64,000 nt of DNA from Caulobacter sp. Root343 (GTDB lineage Bacteria > Pseudomonadota > Alphaproteobacteria > Caulobacterales > Caulobacteraceae), in the NCBI RefSeq assembly GCF_001425745.1, contig NZ_LMDF01000006.1, forward strand, positions 804,253-868,252, written 5' to 3'. Positions 8,119 to 18,400 of this stretch are shown here, one piece after another. The notes beneath the pieces are model-generated. The model was not told where the DNA came from, searched no databases, and saw only the letters and a list, made by a program, of their open reading frames with translations. How positions within the stretch are numbered: the first letter of the stretch is position 1; the number at the start of each line of letters is the position of its first letter. Made by a program: the position numbers and the translations under genes.

Positions 8119-9245
8119 CCGACGCCACCTTCGAAGACGCCTCGGGCGTCGCGACCAAGCAGACCGTGAAGGCCCGCAAGGCCCCGTTCTCGCGCAAGAC
8201 GGTGCTGGCCGTGGGCGGCGCGCTCGTCGTGGCGGCCGGCGGCGCGGCGCTGATCGCCATGCCCAAGGGCTCGGTCTCGACCGACGCGGCCTATGTCCAA
8301 GCCGACAGCTCCAGCGTCGCGCCCAAGGTGCGCGGCCTCGTGGCCCAGGTGCTGGTCGGACACAACCAGACGGTCAAGCGCGGCGACGCCCTGGTCCGCA
8401 TCGATCCCGAGGAGTTCGACGCCCGCGTCGCTTCGGCCGAGGCCGACATCGCCAATGCCGAGGCCGCCGCCGCCAGCGCCCGCGCGGCCTTGATCTCGCT
8501 GGACGCCGAACAGCGCCTTGCGGGCTCGAACATCCGCGCCGCCCAGACCGCGATCGCCGCCGCCGACGCCGAGAACGTCCGCGCCCAGGCCGACCGCAAG
8601 CGCTATGAGGACCTCGCCGACAGCGGGGCGGTGGCGCGGCGCGATGTCGAACGCTTTCGCGCCGCCGCCGTTGGCGCCCAGTCGGCCGCCGATCGCAGCC
8701 GCGCCCAGCTGTCCGTCAGCCAGGACGAGGCCGCCGTCACGGGCGCCAAGCGCGCCACCCTGTCGGCCAACCTCGCCCAGGCCCAGGCCGCCGTGGCGCG
8801 CGCCCGCGCCGCCTTGATCCTGGCCCGCCAGGACCAGAACCATACCGTCATCGTCTCGCCGATCGATGGCGTGGTCGGCGATCGCCAGGCCGAGCCTGGC
8901 GACTACGTCCAGCCCGGCACGCGGCTGATGACCATCGTACCGATCAAGGCGCTCTACGTGACCGCCAACTTCAAGGAGACTCAGGTCGAGCGGATGCTCC
9001 CGGGGCAGGAAGCGACGATCAAGGTCGACGCCCTGGGCGGCAAGACGCTGAAGGGTCACGTCGAGAGCTTCGCTCCGGGCTCGGGTTCGCAGTTCTCGCT
9101 GCTGCCGTTCGAGCCGGGCACGGGCAACTTCACCAAGATCGTTCAGCGCGTGCCGGTCCGCATCCGCATCGATCCCGGCCAAGCCGAGGTCGCTCGGCTG
9201 CGGCCGGGACTGTCGACCACGGTGAAGGTGCGGCTGGAGGACTAG
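8115..9245 (+). CDS. HlyD/EmrA-type membrane fusion protein
   Basis: This 376-residue periplasmic adaptor has one N-terminal membrane anchor (about residues 35-55) and a biotinyl-lipoyl-like half at about 65-100. A long Ala-rich coiled-coil hairpin (about 100-240) leads to the second lipoyl half and beta-barrel, marked by the SPIDGVVGDR segment near residue 252. Such proteins link an inner-membrane pump to an outer-membrane channel. Its partner is the divergent DHA2 pump; no TolC gene is adjacent. Translation is coupled to tetR. The gene ends in a CTAG shared with the convergent AraC-type gene. Confidence 0.9.
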   Translation: MTDATFEDASGVATKQTVKARKAPFSRKTVLAVGGALVVAAGGAALIAMPKGSVSTDAAYVQADSSSVAPKVRGLVAQVLVGHNQTVKRGDALVRIDPEEFDARVASAEADIANAEAAAASARAALISLDAEQRLAGSNIRAAQTAIAAADAENVRAQADRKRYEDLADSGAVARRDVERFRAAAVGAQSAADRSRAQLSVSQDEAAVTGAKRATLSANLAQAQAAVARARAALILARQDQNHTVIVSPIDGVVGDRQAEPGDYVQPGTRLMTIVPIKALYVTANFKETQVERMLPGQEATIKVDALGGKTLKGHVESFAPGSGSQFSLLPFEPGTGNFTKIVQRVPVRIRIDPGQAEVARLRPGLSTTVKVRLED

Positions 9246-10288
9246 GTCTTCCGGCTCCGCGGACTGGCGCCGGTCCAGCGCTTGAAGGCCCGGGAGAAGG
9301 CGCTGGTTTCGGAGAAGCCGACCAGATAGGCGGTCTCGTTGACCGATAGGCGCTCGAGATAGGTCTCGGCCATCTTGTGACGCAGGGCGTTCAGCACGCG
9401 GTCGAAGCTGGCTCCTTCGGCGCGCAGGCGGCGATAGAGCGTCTGGCGGCTGAGGCCCAGCGCCTTGGCGATGTCGTCCATGGCCAGTTCGCCGGTGTGG
9501 AGCCGCGGGATCAGCAAGGCCTCGACCCGGCCGCGCGTGGTCTTCGTGGCTTCCAGGCTCTTGAGCAGCGCGTCGGCGTGGCCGTTGAACATGCCGAACG
9601 CGTAGCGGTTGGGACGATGGATCTCGAGCGCCAGCCACGCCTCCTCGATACGCAACGCGTTCCAGGCCGCGCCGAAGGTCACCGGCGCCCGCAGGATCCG
9701 CTCGTACTCGGCGGCGTGGGCGGGGCGCGACCGGGTCAGATGCACGGCGCGGACGAAGGCGAAGTCCGGATAGTGGCGGGCCATTTCGCAGACGAACCGG
9801 CCCAGCGCCGCCTCGACCAATTCGGGGAAGTCCTCGGCGTTCGAGCAGCGGTCCTCCAGCCACAGCTCGCCGTCACGGCGCGCCAGCTGGAAGCGCGGAC
9901 CGTCGGAGACGCCGTCGACCTCGACCACCAGCCGCGAGAAGCGGTTCAACTGCTTCAGCGCCCCGCCCATGGTGTCGGCCGACTGGCAGATCAGGCCGAC
10001 GATCGACATCTGTTCGAAGCGGGTGGCCTCTGGGAACTTCAGGGCCAGGGCCGGCTCGCCGGTCATCGCCTGGCCAGCTCGGTAGAGCGCCTTGTAGGCC
10101 GCCAGCGGCACACGGGCGTCCTGGTCGGCGAAGTCGACCGGGCGGACGCCGGTCCGCGCCAGCAGGGCGTCCCGATCCGCGCCCAGCGACACGGCGAACG
10201 CCAGCAGGGCGCTGAAGAACCCGCCCGATACGGTCGCCTGGGTCCGCACGCTCTCGCCGGGGCCGCTTTCGTGGGGGACGCTCGCCAT
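9242..10288 (-). CDS. AraC family transcriptional regulator
   Basis: This 348-residue protein has an N-terminal ligand-binding region of the type seen in OruR/ArgR-like AraC proteins and a C-terminal double helix-turn-helix (about residues 245-345). The latter includes LGLSRQTLYRRL and the family signature VGFSETSAFSRAFKRWTG. It should act as a homodimeric activator. The ATG at 10288 is used; upstream codons in the same frame are non-coding in character. It is divergent from the DUF2306 gene 120 bases away, a likely target. It shares its last four bases (CTAG) with hlyD. Confidence 0.88.
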   Translation of the reverse strand: MASVPHESGPGESVRTQATVSGGFFSALLAFAVSLGADRDALLARTGVRPVDFADQDARVPLAAYKALYRAGQAMTGEPALALKFPEATRFEQMSIVGLICQSADTMGGALKQLNRFSRLVVEVDGVSDGPRFQLARRDGELWLEDRCSNAEDFPELVEAALGRFVCEMARHYPDFAFVRAVHLTRSRPAHAAEYERILRAPVTFGAAWNALRIEEAWLALEIHRPNRYAFGMFNGHADALLKSLEATKTTRGRVEALLIPRLHTGELAMDDIAKALGLSRQTLYRRLRAEGASFDRVLNALRHKMAETYLERLSVNETAYLVGFSETSAFSRAFKRWTGASPRSRKT

Positions 10289-10408
10289 GGGCCGAGCGGT
10301 AGCAGGGTGATCGCCAGGGTCAAGTTCATGGCGCTGCGCGTCATGGCTCCGGCCGGCGTTGATCCCTAGCCTGGCTCCGAGGGATGCTTGTCGGGACGGG
10401 ATTTGCGT

Positions 10409-11203
10409 ATGAAGTCGACCGCCGCCAAGGCGCTGAGCCTTTCGGCCGCCGCCTGGTTCGTCGCCCTGGTCGGAGGGCTCTGGGCTTTCGGGATCTATAT
10501 CGTCGGCCTCTACGGCGTGGGCGCGGCGACCGGGAACTGGGAGCGCTGGAACGCCGTGCTGCCCAGCGGCCACGGCTATACGCGCGGCGACACGGCGGGG
10601 AACCTGGCGCTGGGCGTCCACCTGCTGATGGCGGTGTTCGTCACCTTCGCCGGCGCGATGCAGTTGGTTCCGGCGCTGCGAGCGAAAGCGCCGGCCTATC
10701 ATCGCTGGAACGGGCGGATCTTCATCGCGGTGGCCTTCGCTATCGCCGGGTCAGGCCTCTACATCGCCTTGACGCGGGGTGCGGTGGCCGGGGTCTACAT
10801 GGCGGTCGGCAATACGCTGAACGCCGTGCTGCTGATGACCTGCGCGGGTTTGGCGCTGAAGTTCGCCGTGAAGCGGCGGTTCGACCTTCACAGGCGCTGG
10901 GCGCTGCGGGCCTTCGTTCTGATGTTGGGCGTCTTCTTCTATCGCCTGGGCATGATGCTGTGGTTTGTCGCCAATCGAGGCCCTGTCGGCCACACCGACG
11001 CCTTCGACGGCCCGTTCGACATCTTCCTGGCCTTCGCCCACGTCCTGCTGCCCCTGGCCGTGCTGGAGCTCTATCTGCTGGCGCGAGACAAGGGCGGGGT
11101 CCTCGCCAAGTGGGCCATGGCCGGCGGGATGACGGTGGCCACCCTGGCGACGGCGGCGGGCGGGTTGCTGGCGGCGATCGGTCTGTGGTTGCCGCGTCTT
11201 TAG
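10409..11203 (+). CDS. DUF2306 membrane protein
   Basis: This 264-residue protein has about seven hydrophobic helices and the DUF2306 pattern. A His-containing segment follows the second helix (AYHRWNGRIFI), a later segment reads DLHRRWALRAF, and the end is hydrophobic. The spaced histidines in the membrane suggest a possible heme- or metal-binding role, but the family function is unknown. The ATG at 10409 follows a GGGACGGG-type ribosome site; a TTG at 10388 would add seven unlikely residues. The divergent AraC protein is the likely regulator. Confidence 0.78.
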   Translation: MKSTAAKALSLSAAAWFVALVGGLWAFGIYIVGLYGVGAATGNWERWNAVLPSGHGYTRGDTAGNLALGVHLLMAVFVTFAGAMQLVPALRAKAPAYHRWNGRIFIAVAFAIAGSGLYIALTRGAVAGVYMAVGNTLNAVLLMTCAGLALKFAVKRRFDLHRRWALRAFVLMLGVFFYRLGMMLWFVANRGPVGHTDAFDGPFDIFLAFAHVLLPLAVLELYLLARDKGGVLAKWAMAGGMTVATLATAAGGLLAAIGLWLPRL

Positions 11204-11300
11204 GCAGATCAGTTTTCCTGAAGGAGCCTGTGGAAAAACCTCGCTCGTAAATCCCACCGCGCGGCACGACATTGACGCCTTGAGTTGCCAAGGAACGAAC

Positions 11301-12647
11301 ATGGCCGCCGCCCAAGCTAAAAGCAGCCGCTTCATCAGCGGGTTCGGGATCCAGGTCCTGGCCGCCATGGTCGTGGGCCTGGGCCTCGGCTTGCTGGCGC
11401 GCAACCTGGGACCGGCGGAAGGGCAGGCGGGCTACGTCCTGGCCGAGACCCTGCACCAGGTCGGGGCGATCTTCATCCAACTGCTGCGCACCCTGGTGCC
11501 GCCGCTGGTGTTCACGGCCATCGTCGCCAGCATCGCCAATATCGCCCAGATGCAGAACGCCGCCCGCCTGGTCTGGCGGACCCTGTTCTGGTTCGCGGTC
11601 ACGGCCCTGATCGCGGTGCTGATCGGCATCGCCCTGGGCTTGATCCTGCAGCCGGGCCTGCATACGTCGGTCGCCGCCGCGGCCGCCAAGGCGCCCAAGA
11701 CCCATGGCTCGTGGCTGGACTTCCTGACCGGCCTGGTGCCCGGCAACATCCTGGGCCTGGCCGCCTCGACCAAGATCTCGGACGCCGGCGCGGCCACGAC
11801 CTCGCTGTCGTTCAACGTCCTGCAGATCGTGGTGATCTCGCTGGTCGCCGGCGTCGCGGCCCTGAAGGTCGGCGAGGCGGGCGAGGCCTTCCTGAAGTTC
11901 AACGCCTCGGCCCTGGCCATCGTGCGCAAGGTGCTGTGGTGGGTGATCCGCCTGACGCCGATCGGCACCATCGGCCTGTTCGGCAACGCCGTGGCCCAAT
12001 ATGGCTGGACCACCCTAGGCCAGCTCGGGGCCTTCACCGGCGCGATCTATCTCGGCCTGGCCCTGGTGCTGCTGGTCGTCTACCCGACGATCCTGGCGCT
12101 GAACGGCCTGAATCCGGTGAAGTTCTTCCAGGGCGCCTGGCCCGCGATCCAGCTGGGCTTCGTGTCGCGCTCGTCGGTCGGCACCCTGCCGGTGACCGAG
12201 GCGGTGACCGAGACCAGCCTGGGCGTGCCGCGCGCCTATGCCGCCTTCGCCGTGCCGTTCGGTGCGACCACCAAGATGGACGGCTGCGCGGCCATCTATC
12301 CGGCGATCTCGGCGATCTTCGTGGCCCAGTTCTTCGGCGTGCACCTGGGCGTGTCGGACTATTTCCTGATCGTCTTCGTCTCGGTGATCGGTTCGGCCGC
12401 CACGGCGGGCCTGACCGGCGCGACAGTGATGTTGACCCTGACCTTGTCGACCTTGGGCCTGCCGCTGGAAGGCGCGGGGCTGCTGCTGGCCATCGACCCG
12501 ATCCTGGACATGGGCCGCACGGCCGTGAACGTCGCCGGCCAGGCCCTGGTCCCGACCATCGTGTCCAAGCGCGAAGGCATACTGGACCTCGACATCTACA
12601 ACGCCGCTCGCGTTCCGGCCGAGGCGACCCTGCACGCGGCCGAATAG
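11301..12647 (+). CDS. dicarboxylate/amino acid:cation symporter
   Basis: This 448-residue protein of the DAACS (DctA/GltP) family has about eight transmembrane helices and two re-entrant loops. The serine-rich hairpin (SRSSVGTLPVT) and the GATTKMDG motif, which corresponds to the cation/substrate site GATxNMDG, are both visible. It should import C4-dicarboxylates or acidic amino acids with Na+ or H+. The ATG at 11301 follows AAGGAACG. It stands alone between the DUF2306 gene and the glycosidase gene. Confidence 0.88.
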   Translation: MAAAQAKSSRFISGFGIQVLAAMVVGLGLGLLARNLGPAEGQAGYVLAETLHQVGAIFIQLLRTLVPPLVFTAIVASIANIAQMQNAARLVWRTLFWFAVTALIAVLIGIALGLILQPGLHTSVAAAAAKAPKTHGSWLDFLTGLVPGNILGLAASTKISDAGAATTSLSFNVLQIVVISLVAGVAALKVGEAGEAFLKFNASALAIVRKVLWWVIRLTPIGTIGLFGNAVAQYGWTTLGQLGAFTGAIYLGLALVLLVVYPTILALNGLNPVKFFQGAWPAIQLGFVSRSSVGTLPVTEAVTETSLGVPRAYAAFAVPFGATTKMDGCAAIYPAISAIFVAQFFGVHLGVSDYFLIVFVSVIGSAATAGLTGATVMLTLTLSTLGLPLEGAGLLLAIDPILDMGRTAVNVAGQALVPTIVSKREGILDLDIYNAARVPAEATLHAAE

Positions 12648-12735
12648 GCGAGCGCGGTTGCGCCCCCAAGTTGGTTGCAAGAGGGCCCTTTAGCGGCGAT
12701 TTTGCCCGCTTGGTGAAGCGTCCCCGGGGGATTCC

Positions 12736-15039
12736 ATGACTTTGAAGACGGCGAACGGCGCCCCCGTGGGGGCGAGCCGGCGCGGCTTCCTGTCCGGCGC
12801 GGCGGCCTTGGCGGGCCTGGCTGTCGCGACCCCGCGCGCCTTCGCTCGAGCCTCCAATCGCGTCGAGGCCCTGCTGGCCCAGATGACGATCGAGGAGAAG
12901 GCCGGCCAGCTGTCGTGCTTCGCCGACATGATCCGGCCGCCGATCGGCGACATGAACCCGCTGGTCAACATCCGCAACGCCCAGACCCTGACCGCCGAGG
13001 TCAAGGCCGGGCGGATCGGGGTGCTGATGAACGGCGTCGGGGCCCAGGCCGCCTACGACACCCAGAAGGCCGCGGTCGAAGGCTCGCGCCTGAAAATCCC
13101 GCTGCTGTTCGCCGCCGACGTGATCCACGGCTTCCGCACCGTGTTCCCGATCCCTCTGGCCGAGGCCGCCAGTTTCGATCCGCACCTGGCCGAGCGCACC
13201 GCCCGGGCGGCGGCCGTCGAGGCCACGGCCACGGGCTTGCACTGGACCTTCGCGCCGATGGTCGACGTCGCCCGCGATCAGCGCTGGGGCCGCGTGGCCG
13301 AGGGCTCGGGCGAGGACGTCTTCCTGGGGGCGGTGATGGCCGCCGCCCGCGTGCGCGGCTTCCAGGGCAAGGACCTGAAGGCCGACGACAGCATGCTCGC
13401 CACGCCCAAGCACTTCGCCGCCTACGGCGCGGTGACGGCGGGGCTGGAATACAATTCCGTCGAGCTGTCGGAAGCGACCCTGCGCGAGGTGCACCTGCCG
13501 CCGTTCCAGGCCGCCTTTGCGGCGGGGGCCCTGACCGTGATGTCGGCCTTCAACGACGTGAACGGCGTGCCCGCCACCGCCAACAAGCGCCTGCTGACCG
13601 ACCTGCTGCGCGGGGAGTGGGGTTTCAAGGGCGTGGTCATCTCGGACTACACCGCCGACCAGGAGCTGGTGGCCCACGGCTTCGCCGCCGACGACCGTGA
13701 CGCCGCGCGCCTGGCCATCCTGGCCGGCGTCGACATCAGCATGCAGAGCGGCGTCTACATTCGCTATCTGCCGGAACTGGTCGCCTCGGGCGCGGTGCCG
13801 ATGGCGACCGTCGACGCCGCCGTGCGGCGGGTGCTGTCGCTGAAGGAGGCGATCGGCCTGTTCGACAATCCCTATCGCTCGCTCGATCCCAAGGCCGAGG
13901 CTGCACACACCGCCACGCCGGCGATGCGGGCGCTCAGTCGGGAAGCCGGCGGTCGGTCGATCGTGCTGCTGAAGAACGACCGCGCCCTGCTGCCTTTGCC
14001 CAAGGCGGGCAAGCGCCTGGCGCTGATCGGCCCCTTCGCGGACGATCGCGAGAATGTACTGGGCGCTTGGGGCGGCTTCTTCGCCGACCGGCGGCTGAAC
14101 GTCGACCTGGCCACGGGGCTGCGGGCCCAGATGGCCGACCCGAACAGCCTGATCGTCGAGCGCGGTTGCGAGGTCGAGACCACCATCGCCGGTGGCTTCG
14201 AGCGGGCCGTGGCCGCGGCGCAGGCCGCCGATATCGTCCTGCTGGCGATCGGCGAGAGCCAGGACATGACCGGCGAGGCCAAGTCGCGCACCGACATCCG
14301 CATCCCCGCCGTGCAACAGCGCCTGGCCGAGGCGATCGCCGCCACCGGCAAGTCCGTCGTCGTCCTGCTGCGCCACGGCCGCGCCATCGCCCTGGAAGGC
14401 GTGGTGCGCGACGCGCCTGCGATCCTGGCCACCTGGTTCCTGGGCAGCGAGATGGGCAACGCCGTGGCCGACGTGCTGTTCGGGGCGGTGAACCCGTCGG
14501 GCCGCCTGCCGGTCAGCTTCCCGATCGACAGCGGTCAGGAGCCGTTCTTCTACAATGGCCGCACCACGGGGCGTCCGGCGCCCGCGGATCCGAACGGCCA
14601 GGAGTACAAGGCGCGCTGGCGCTCGATCCGCAACGACGCCCTATATCCGTTCGGCTTCGGTCTGACCTACGCCAGCTTCGCGGTCTCGGACGTGAAGCTC
14701 AGCACCGCGCGTCTGGCTTGGAATGACACGCTGCACGTCACCGCCAAGGTGCGCAACGTCGGTCAGGTTCACGGCGAGCACGTGGTCCAGCTGTATATCC
14801 GCGATCGTGTGGCCAGCCGCACGCGGCCCGTGCGCGAGCTGAAGGGCTTCCAGCGGGTGTCCCTGGCTCCGGGGGCCGAGCGCGAAGTCAGGTTCGAGCT
14901 GAAGCGCGAGCACCTGATGTTCGTCGGCGACAATGACTACTGGCTCGCCGAACCGGGCGTTTTCGACGTCTGGATCGCCAATTCCTCGGTCGATGGCCTG
15001 GGCGCGAGCTTCGAGCTGCTGGCGGCGGGGCAGGGCTGA
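12736..15039 (+). CDS. GH3 beta-glucosidase-like, Tat-exported
   Basis: This 767-residue exported glycoside hydrolase starts with a twin-arginine signal (SRRGFLSG, residues 14-21, then a hydrophobic stretch to about 36). It then has the GH3 N-terminal TIM barrel (about 45-375) with KHF at 225-227 and the predicted nucleophile Asp304 in VISDY. An alpha/beta sandwich (about 400-630) and a C-terminal fibronectin-III-like domain (about 680-755) follow. The BglX-like layout suggests hydrolysis of beta-linked gluco- or xylo-oligosaccharides in the periplasm. The general acid/base is not assigned. The released sugar could be taken up by a carrier such as the transporter at 4439. Confidence 0.9.
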   Translation: MTLKTANGAPVGASRRGFLSGAAALAGLAVATPRAFARASNRVEALLAQMTIEEKAGQLSCFADMIRPPIGDMNPLVNIRNAQTLTAEVKAGRIGVLMNGVGAQAAYDTQKAAVEGSRLKIPLLFAADVIHGFRTVFPIPLAEAASFDPHLAERTARAAAVEATATGLHWTFAPMVDVARDQRWGRVAEGSGEDVFLGAVMAAARVRGFQGKDLKADDSMLATPKHFAAYGAVTAGLEYNSVELSEATLREVHLPPFQAAFAAGALTVMSAFNDVNGVPATANKRLLTDLLRGEWGFKGVVISDYTADQELVAHGFAADDRDAARLAILAGVDISMQSGVYIRYLPELVASGAVPMATVDAAVRRVLSLKEAIGLFDNPYRSLDPKAEAAHTATPAMRALSREAGGRSIVLLKNDRALLPLPKAGKRLALIGPFADDRENVLGAWGGFFADRRLNVDLATGLRAQMADPNSLIVERGCEVETTIAGGFERAVAAAQAADIVLLAIGESQDMTGEAKSRTDIRIPAVQQRLAEAIAATGKSVVVLLRHGRAIALEGVVRDAPAILATWFLGSEMGNAVADVLFGAVNPSGRLPVSFPIDSGQEPFFYNGRTTGRPAPADPNGQEYKARWRSIRNDALYPFGFGLTYASFAVSDVKLSTARLAWNDTLHVTAKVRNVGQVHGEHVVQLYIRDRVASRTRPVRELKGFQRVSLAPGAEREVRFELKREHLMFVGDNDYWLAEPGVFDVWIANSSVDGLGASFELLAAGQG

Positions 15040-15411
15040 AGCCGAATCGATCCGTTAGGAAATTGGTCTTGAATGTGGCGGGCGCGGCTTTTCGTCGCAC
15101 TTGGACTGGTCGTCGGAAAGCAAAATACGGCAATATCGGAACAGTGAACGGATGATCCAGGTCCAGGCCAGGCCCTTGTCTTGCAAGGCTTTGTTGCAAT
15201 TCTAGGCGTCAAAATCGGCTCGACTCGGGGCTTGGTCGCTCGCAAGAGTAGCGCTGCGTCCGCATGTCTCGTTGAAAGGTCTTGGAAAGGAAATAAGGTT
15301 ACGCCGATCAGGCCGTAGTGCGGCTTGTTGTCGGGACGCTTGAGTTGGGGGGCGTCTCCAGATTGCTATGTGACGCGCTCGGGGGCGTGTCCACCCAGCA
15401 AGGATGGATGC
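15040..15411. other. 372-bp leader of the repeat gene
   Basis: No credible coding sequence. It holds isolated GANTC sites (GAATC near 15044, GACTC at 15222-15226) and repeated TTGCAA-like motifs near 15180-15200. A weak promoter-like pair is present (TTGAGT at 15340-15345, TGCTAT at 15364-15369). AAGGA precedes the ATG at 15412. There is no clear terminator for the GH3 gene. Confidence 0.4.
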
Positions 15412-18400
15412 ATGTCGATCTCGAGCCTTTCCGCCGCCCAGATCTCGAGCCTCACGGTCACCGCGATCCAAGGCCTGTCGACGACGGACATCCAGTCCCT
15501 CAGCGGGACCCAGGTCGCCGCGATCAGCGCAACCGGGATTGGCGCGCTCGCCGACACCCAGGTCGCCGCGCTCAGCACGACACAGGTCAAGGCGCTCACC
15601 GCCACCCAGATCCCGAAGTTCGCCACTTCGGTGACCTTCGACGTCACCCAGCTGACCCAGCTCTCGACCCAGCAGGTCTCGGCCCTGACCTCGACCCAGC
15701 TGGCCTCGCTCGACGTCTCCCACATCGCCGTCCTCAGCTCGACGCAGATCGGCGCGCTGTCGGCCACGAATTTCTCGGGCTTCGACGCCACCCAGGTCGG
15801 GCAGCTGAACGAGACCCAGATCAAGGGCCTCACCGCCAGCCAGGTGAAGGGTCTGTCGACCACCGACATCGGCGAACTGTCCGCGACCCAGGTCGGCGCC
15901 CTGTCGGGCGACCGCCTCGCGGCGCTCACCACCACGAATCTGTCGGCCCTGGACGGCACCCAGGTCAGCGCGCTCAGCACCACCCAGATCGCTGCGCTGA
16001 CCCCGACGCAGCTGAAGGGCCTGACCACCACCGACATCGGCGAATTGTCCGCCGCTCAGGTCGGCGCCTTCTCGGCGGCCCAGGTCGGCGCGCTGTCGGC
16101 GACCAATTTCTCGGCCCTGAACGCCACCCAGACGGCGGCGCTGTCGGTCACCCAGATCAAGGGCGTGACCAACGACCAGATCAAGGGCCTGACGACCACC
16201 GACATCGGCGAACTGGCCGACACCCAGGTCGGCGCCCTGAACGCCTCGCAGCTGGGCGCCCTGGCTTCGACCCAGGTCCAGCAGCTGGCGACGACGCAAT
16301 TGGCCGCGCTGGGCTCGACCCAAGTGGCCGCGCTCAGCGCGACGAACTTCTCGGCCCTGAACGCCACCCAGGTCGGCTCGCTGAGCGAGACCCAGATCAA
16401 GGGCCTGACGACGGCCCAGGTCGGCGCCTTGAACGCCACGGACGTGGGCGAACTGAGCACCACCCAGGTCGGGGCGCTCAGCGCCACGCAGCTGGGCGCG
16501 CTGACGGCGACCGCCTTCTCGGCGCTCGACGCCACCCAAGTCGCGACCCTGTCGACGACCCAGGTCAAGGGTCTGACGACCACCCAGCTGAAGGGCCTGT
16601 CGGTCACCGACGTCGGCGAACTGGCCGACACCCAGGTCGGGGCGCTCGCGGCCACGCAGCTGGCCGGCGTGACCGCCACCAACATCTCGGCGCTGGACGC
16701 CACCCAGGTCGCCGCGCTGTCGACGACCCAGATCAAGGGCCTGACCGCCGACCAAGTGAAGGGGCTCTCCACCACCGATATCGGTGAGCTGGCCGACACC
16801 CAGGTCGCGGCTCTGACCGCCGACCAGATCAAGAACCTCTCGGCCGCCAACATCTCGGCCCTGAACCAGACCCAGGTCACGGCGCTCACCAACAGCCAGG
16901 TCGCCGCCCTGACCACGACCCAGGTCAAGGGTCTGACGACCACGGACATCGGCGAGCTCTCGTCGACCCAGGTCGGCGCCCTGACGACCGTCCAGGTCGG
17001 CGCCCTGGCCACGACCCAGGTCCAGACGCTGACGACCACCCAGGTCGGCGGCCTGTCCTCGAGCCAGATCGGCGCGCTTTCAACGACGAACCTGACGCAG
17101 CTGGACGCTACCCAGGTCGGCACGCTCAGCACGACCCAGCTGAAGGGCCTGACGACCGCCCAGCTGGCCGGCCTCAGCACCACCAATATCGGCGATCTCG
17201 CCGACACCCAGGTCGCGGCCCTGTCCTCGACCCAACTGGGCGCCCTGACGGCGACCGGCTTCTCGACCCTGAACGCCACCCAGGTGGCGGCGATCACCGA
17301 GACCCAGATCAAGGGCCTGACGGCCACCCAGCTCAAGGGTCTGACGGCCACCGACATCGGCGAGCTGGCCGACACCCAGGTCGCGGCCCTGTCGGCCGCG
17401 CAGGTCGGCGCCCTGACGGCGACCAACGTCTCGGCCCTGAACGGCACCCAGGTCGCGGCCCTGACCACGACCCAGATCAAGGGTCTGACCGCCGACCAGC
17501 TGAAGGGCCTGTCGACCACCGACGTCGGCGAGCTTTCGACAACCCAGATCGGCGCCCTCAGCGCCGACCAGATCAAGAACCTGTCGGCGACCAACATCTC
17601 GGCCCTGGCCGGCACCCAGGTCGCGGCCCTGACGAGCACGCAGATCAAGGGTCTGACCACGACCCAGCTGGCCGGCCTTAGCACCACCGACATCGGTGAA
17701 CTGGCCGACACCCAGATCGCGGCCCTGGCCACCTCGCAGATCTCCGCGCTCAGCCAGACCAATGTGAAGAGCCTGTCGACCACCCAGATCGGCGCGCTGA
17801 GCGCCTCGCAGGTGGGCGCGCTCTCGACCAGCAACTTCTCGGCGCTGGACGCCACCCAAGTCGGCGCTCTGAACGAGACCCAGGTCAAGGGCCTGACGGC
17901 CTCGCAACTGGGCGCCCTGAACGCGACCGACATCGGCGAACTGGCGACCACTCAGATCGCGGCCCTGGCCCCGACCCAGGTCGGCGCGCTGTCCGTGACC
18001 GGCCTGCAAGCCCTGGACGCCACCCAGACCGCCGCCCTGACCACGACCCAGATCAAGGGTCTGACGGCGACCCAACTGAAGGGCCTGACGGTCACCGACA
18101 TCGGCGACCTCGCCGACACCCAGGTGGCCGCCCTGACGGCGAGCCAGGTGGGCGCGCTGACCGCCACGGGCTTCTCGACCCTCAACGCCACCCAGGTGGC
18201 GGCGCTGTCGACGACCCAGATCAAGGGCCTGACCGCCGACCAACTGAAGGGCCTCACCACCACCGACATCGGCGAGCTGGCCGACACCCAGGTGGCCGCC
18301 CTGACCGCCGATCAGATCAAGAACCTGACGGCAACCAGCGTCTCGGCGCTGAACCAGACCCAGGTCACGGCCCTGAGCAACAGCCAGGTCCAGGCGCTGT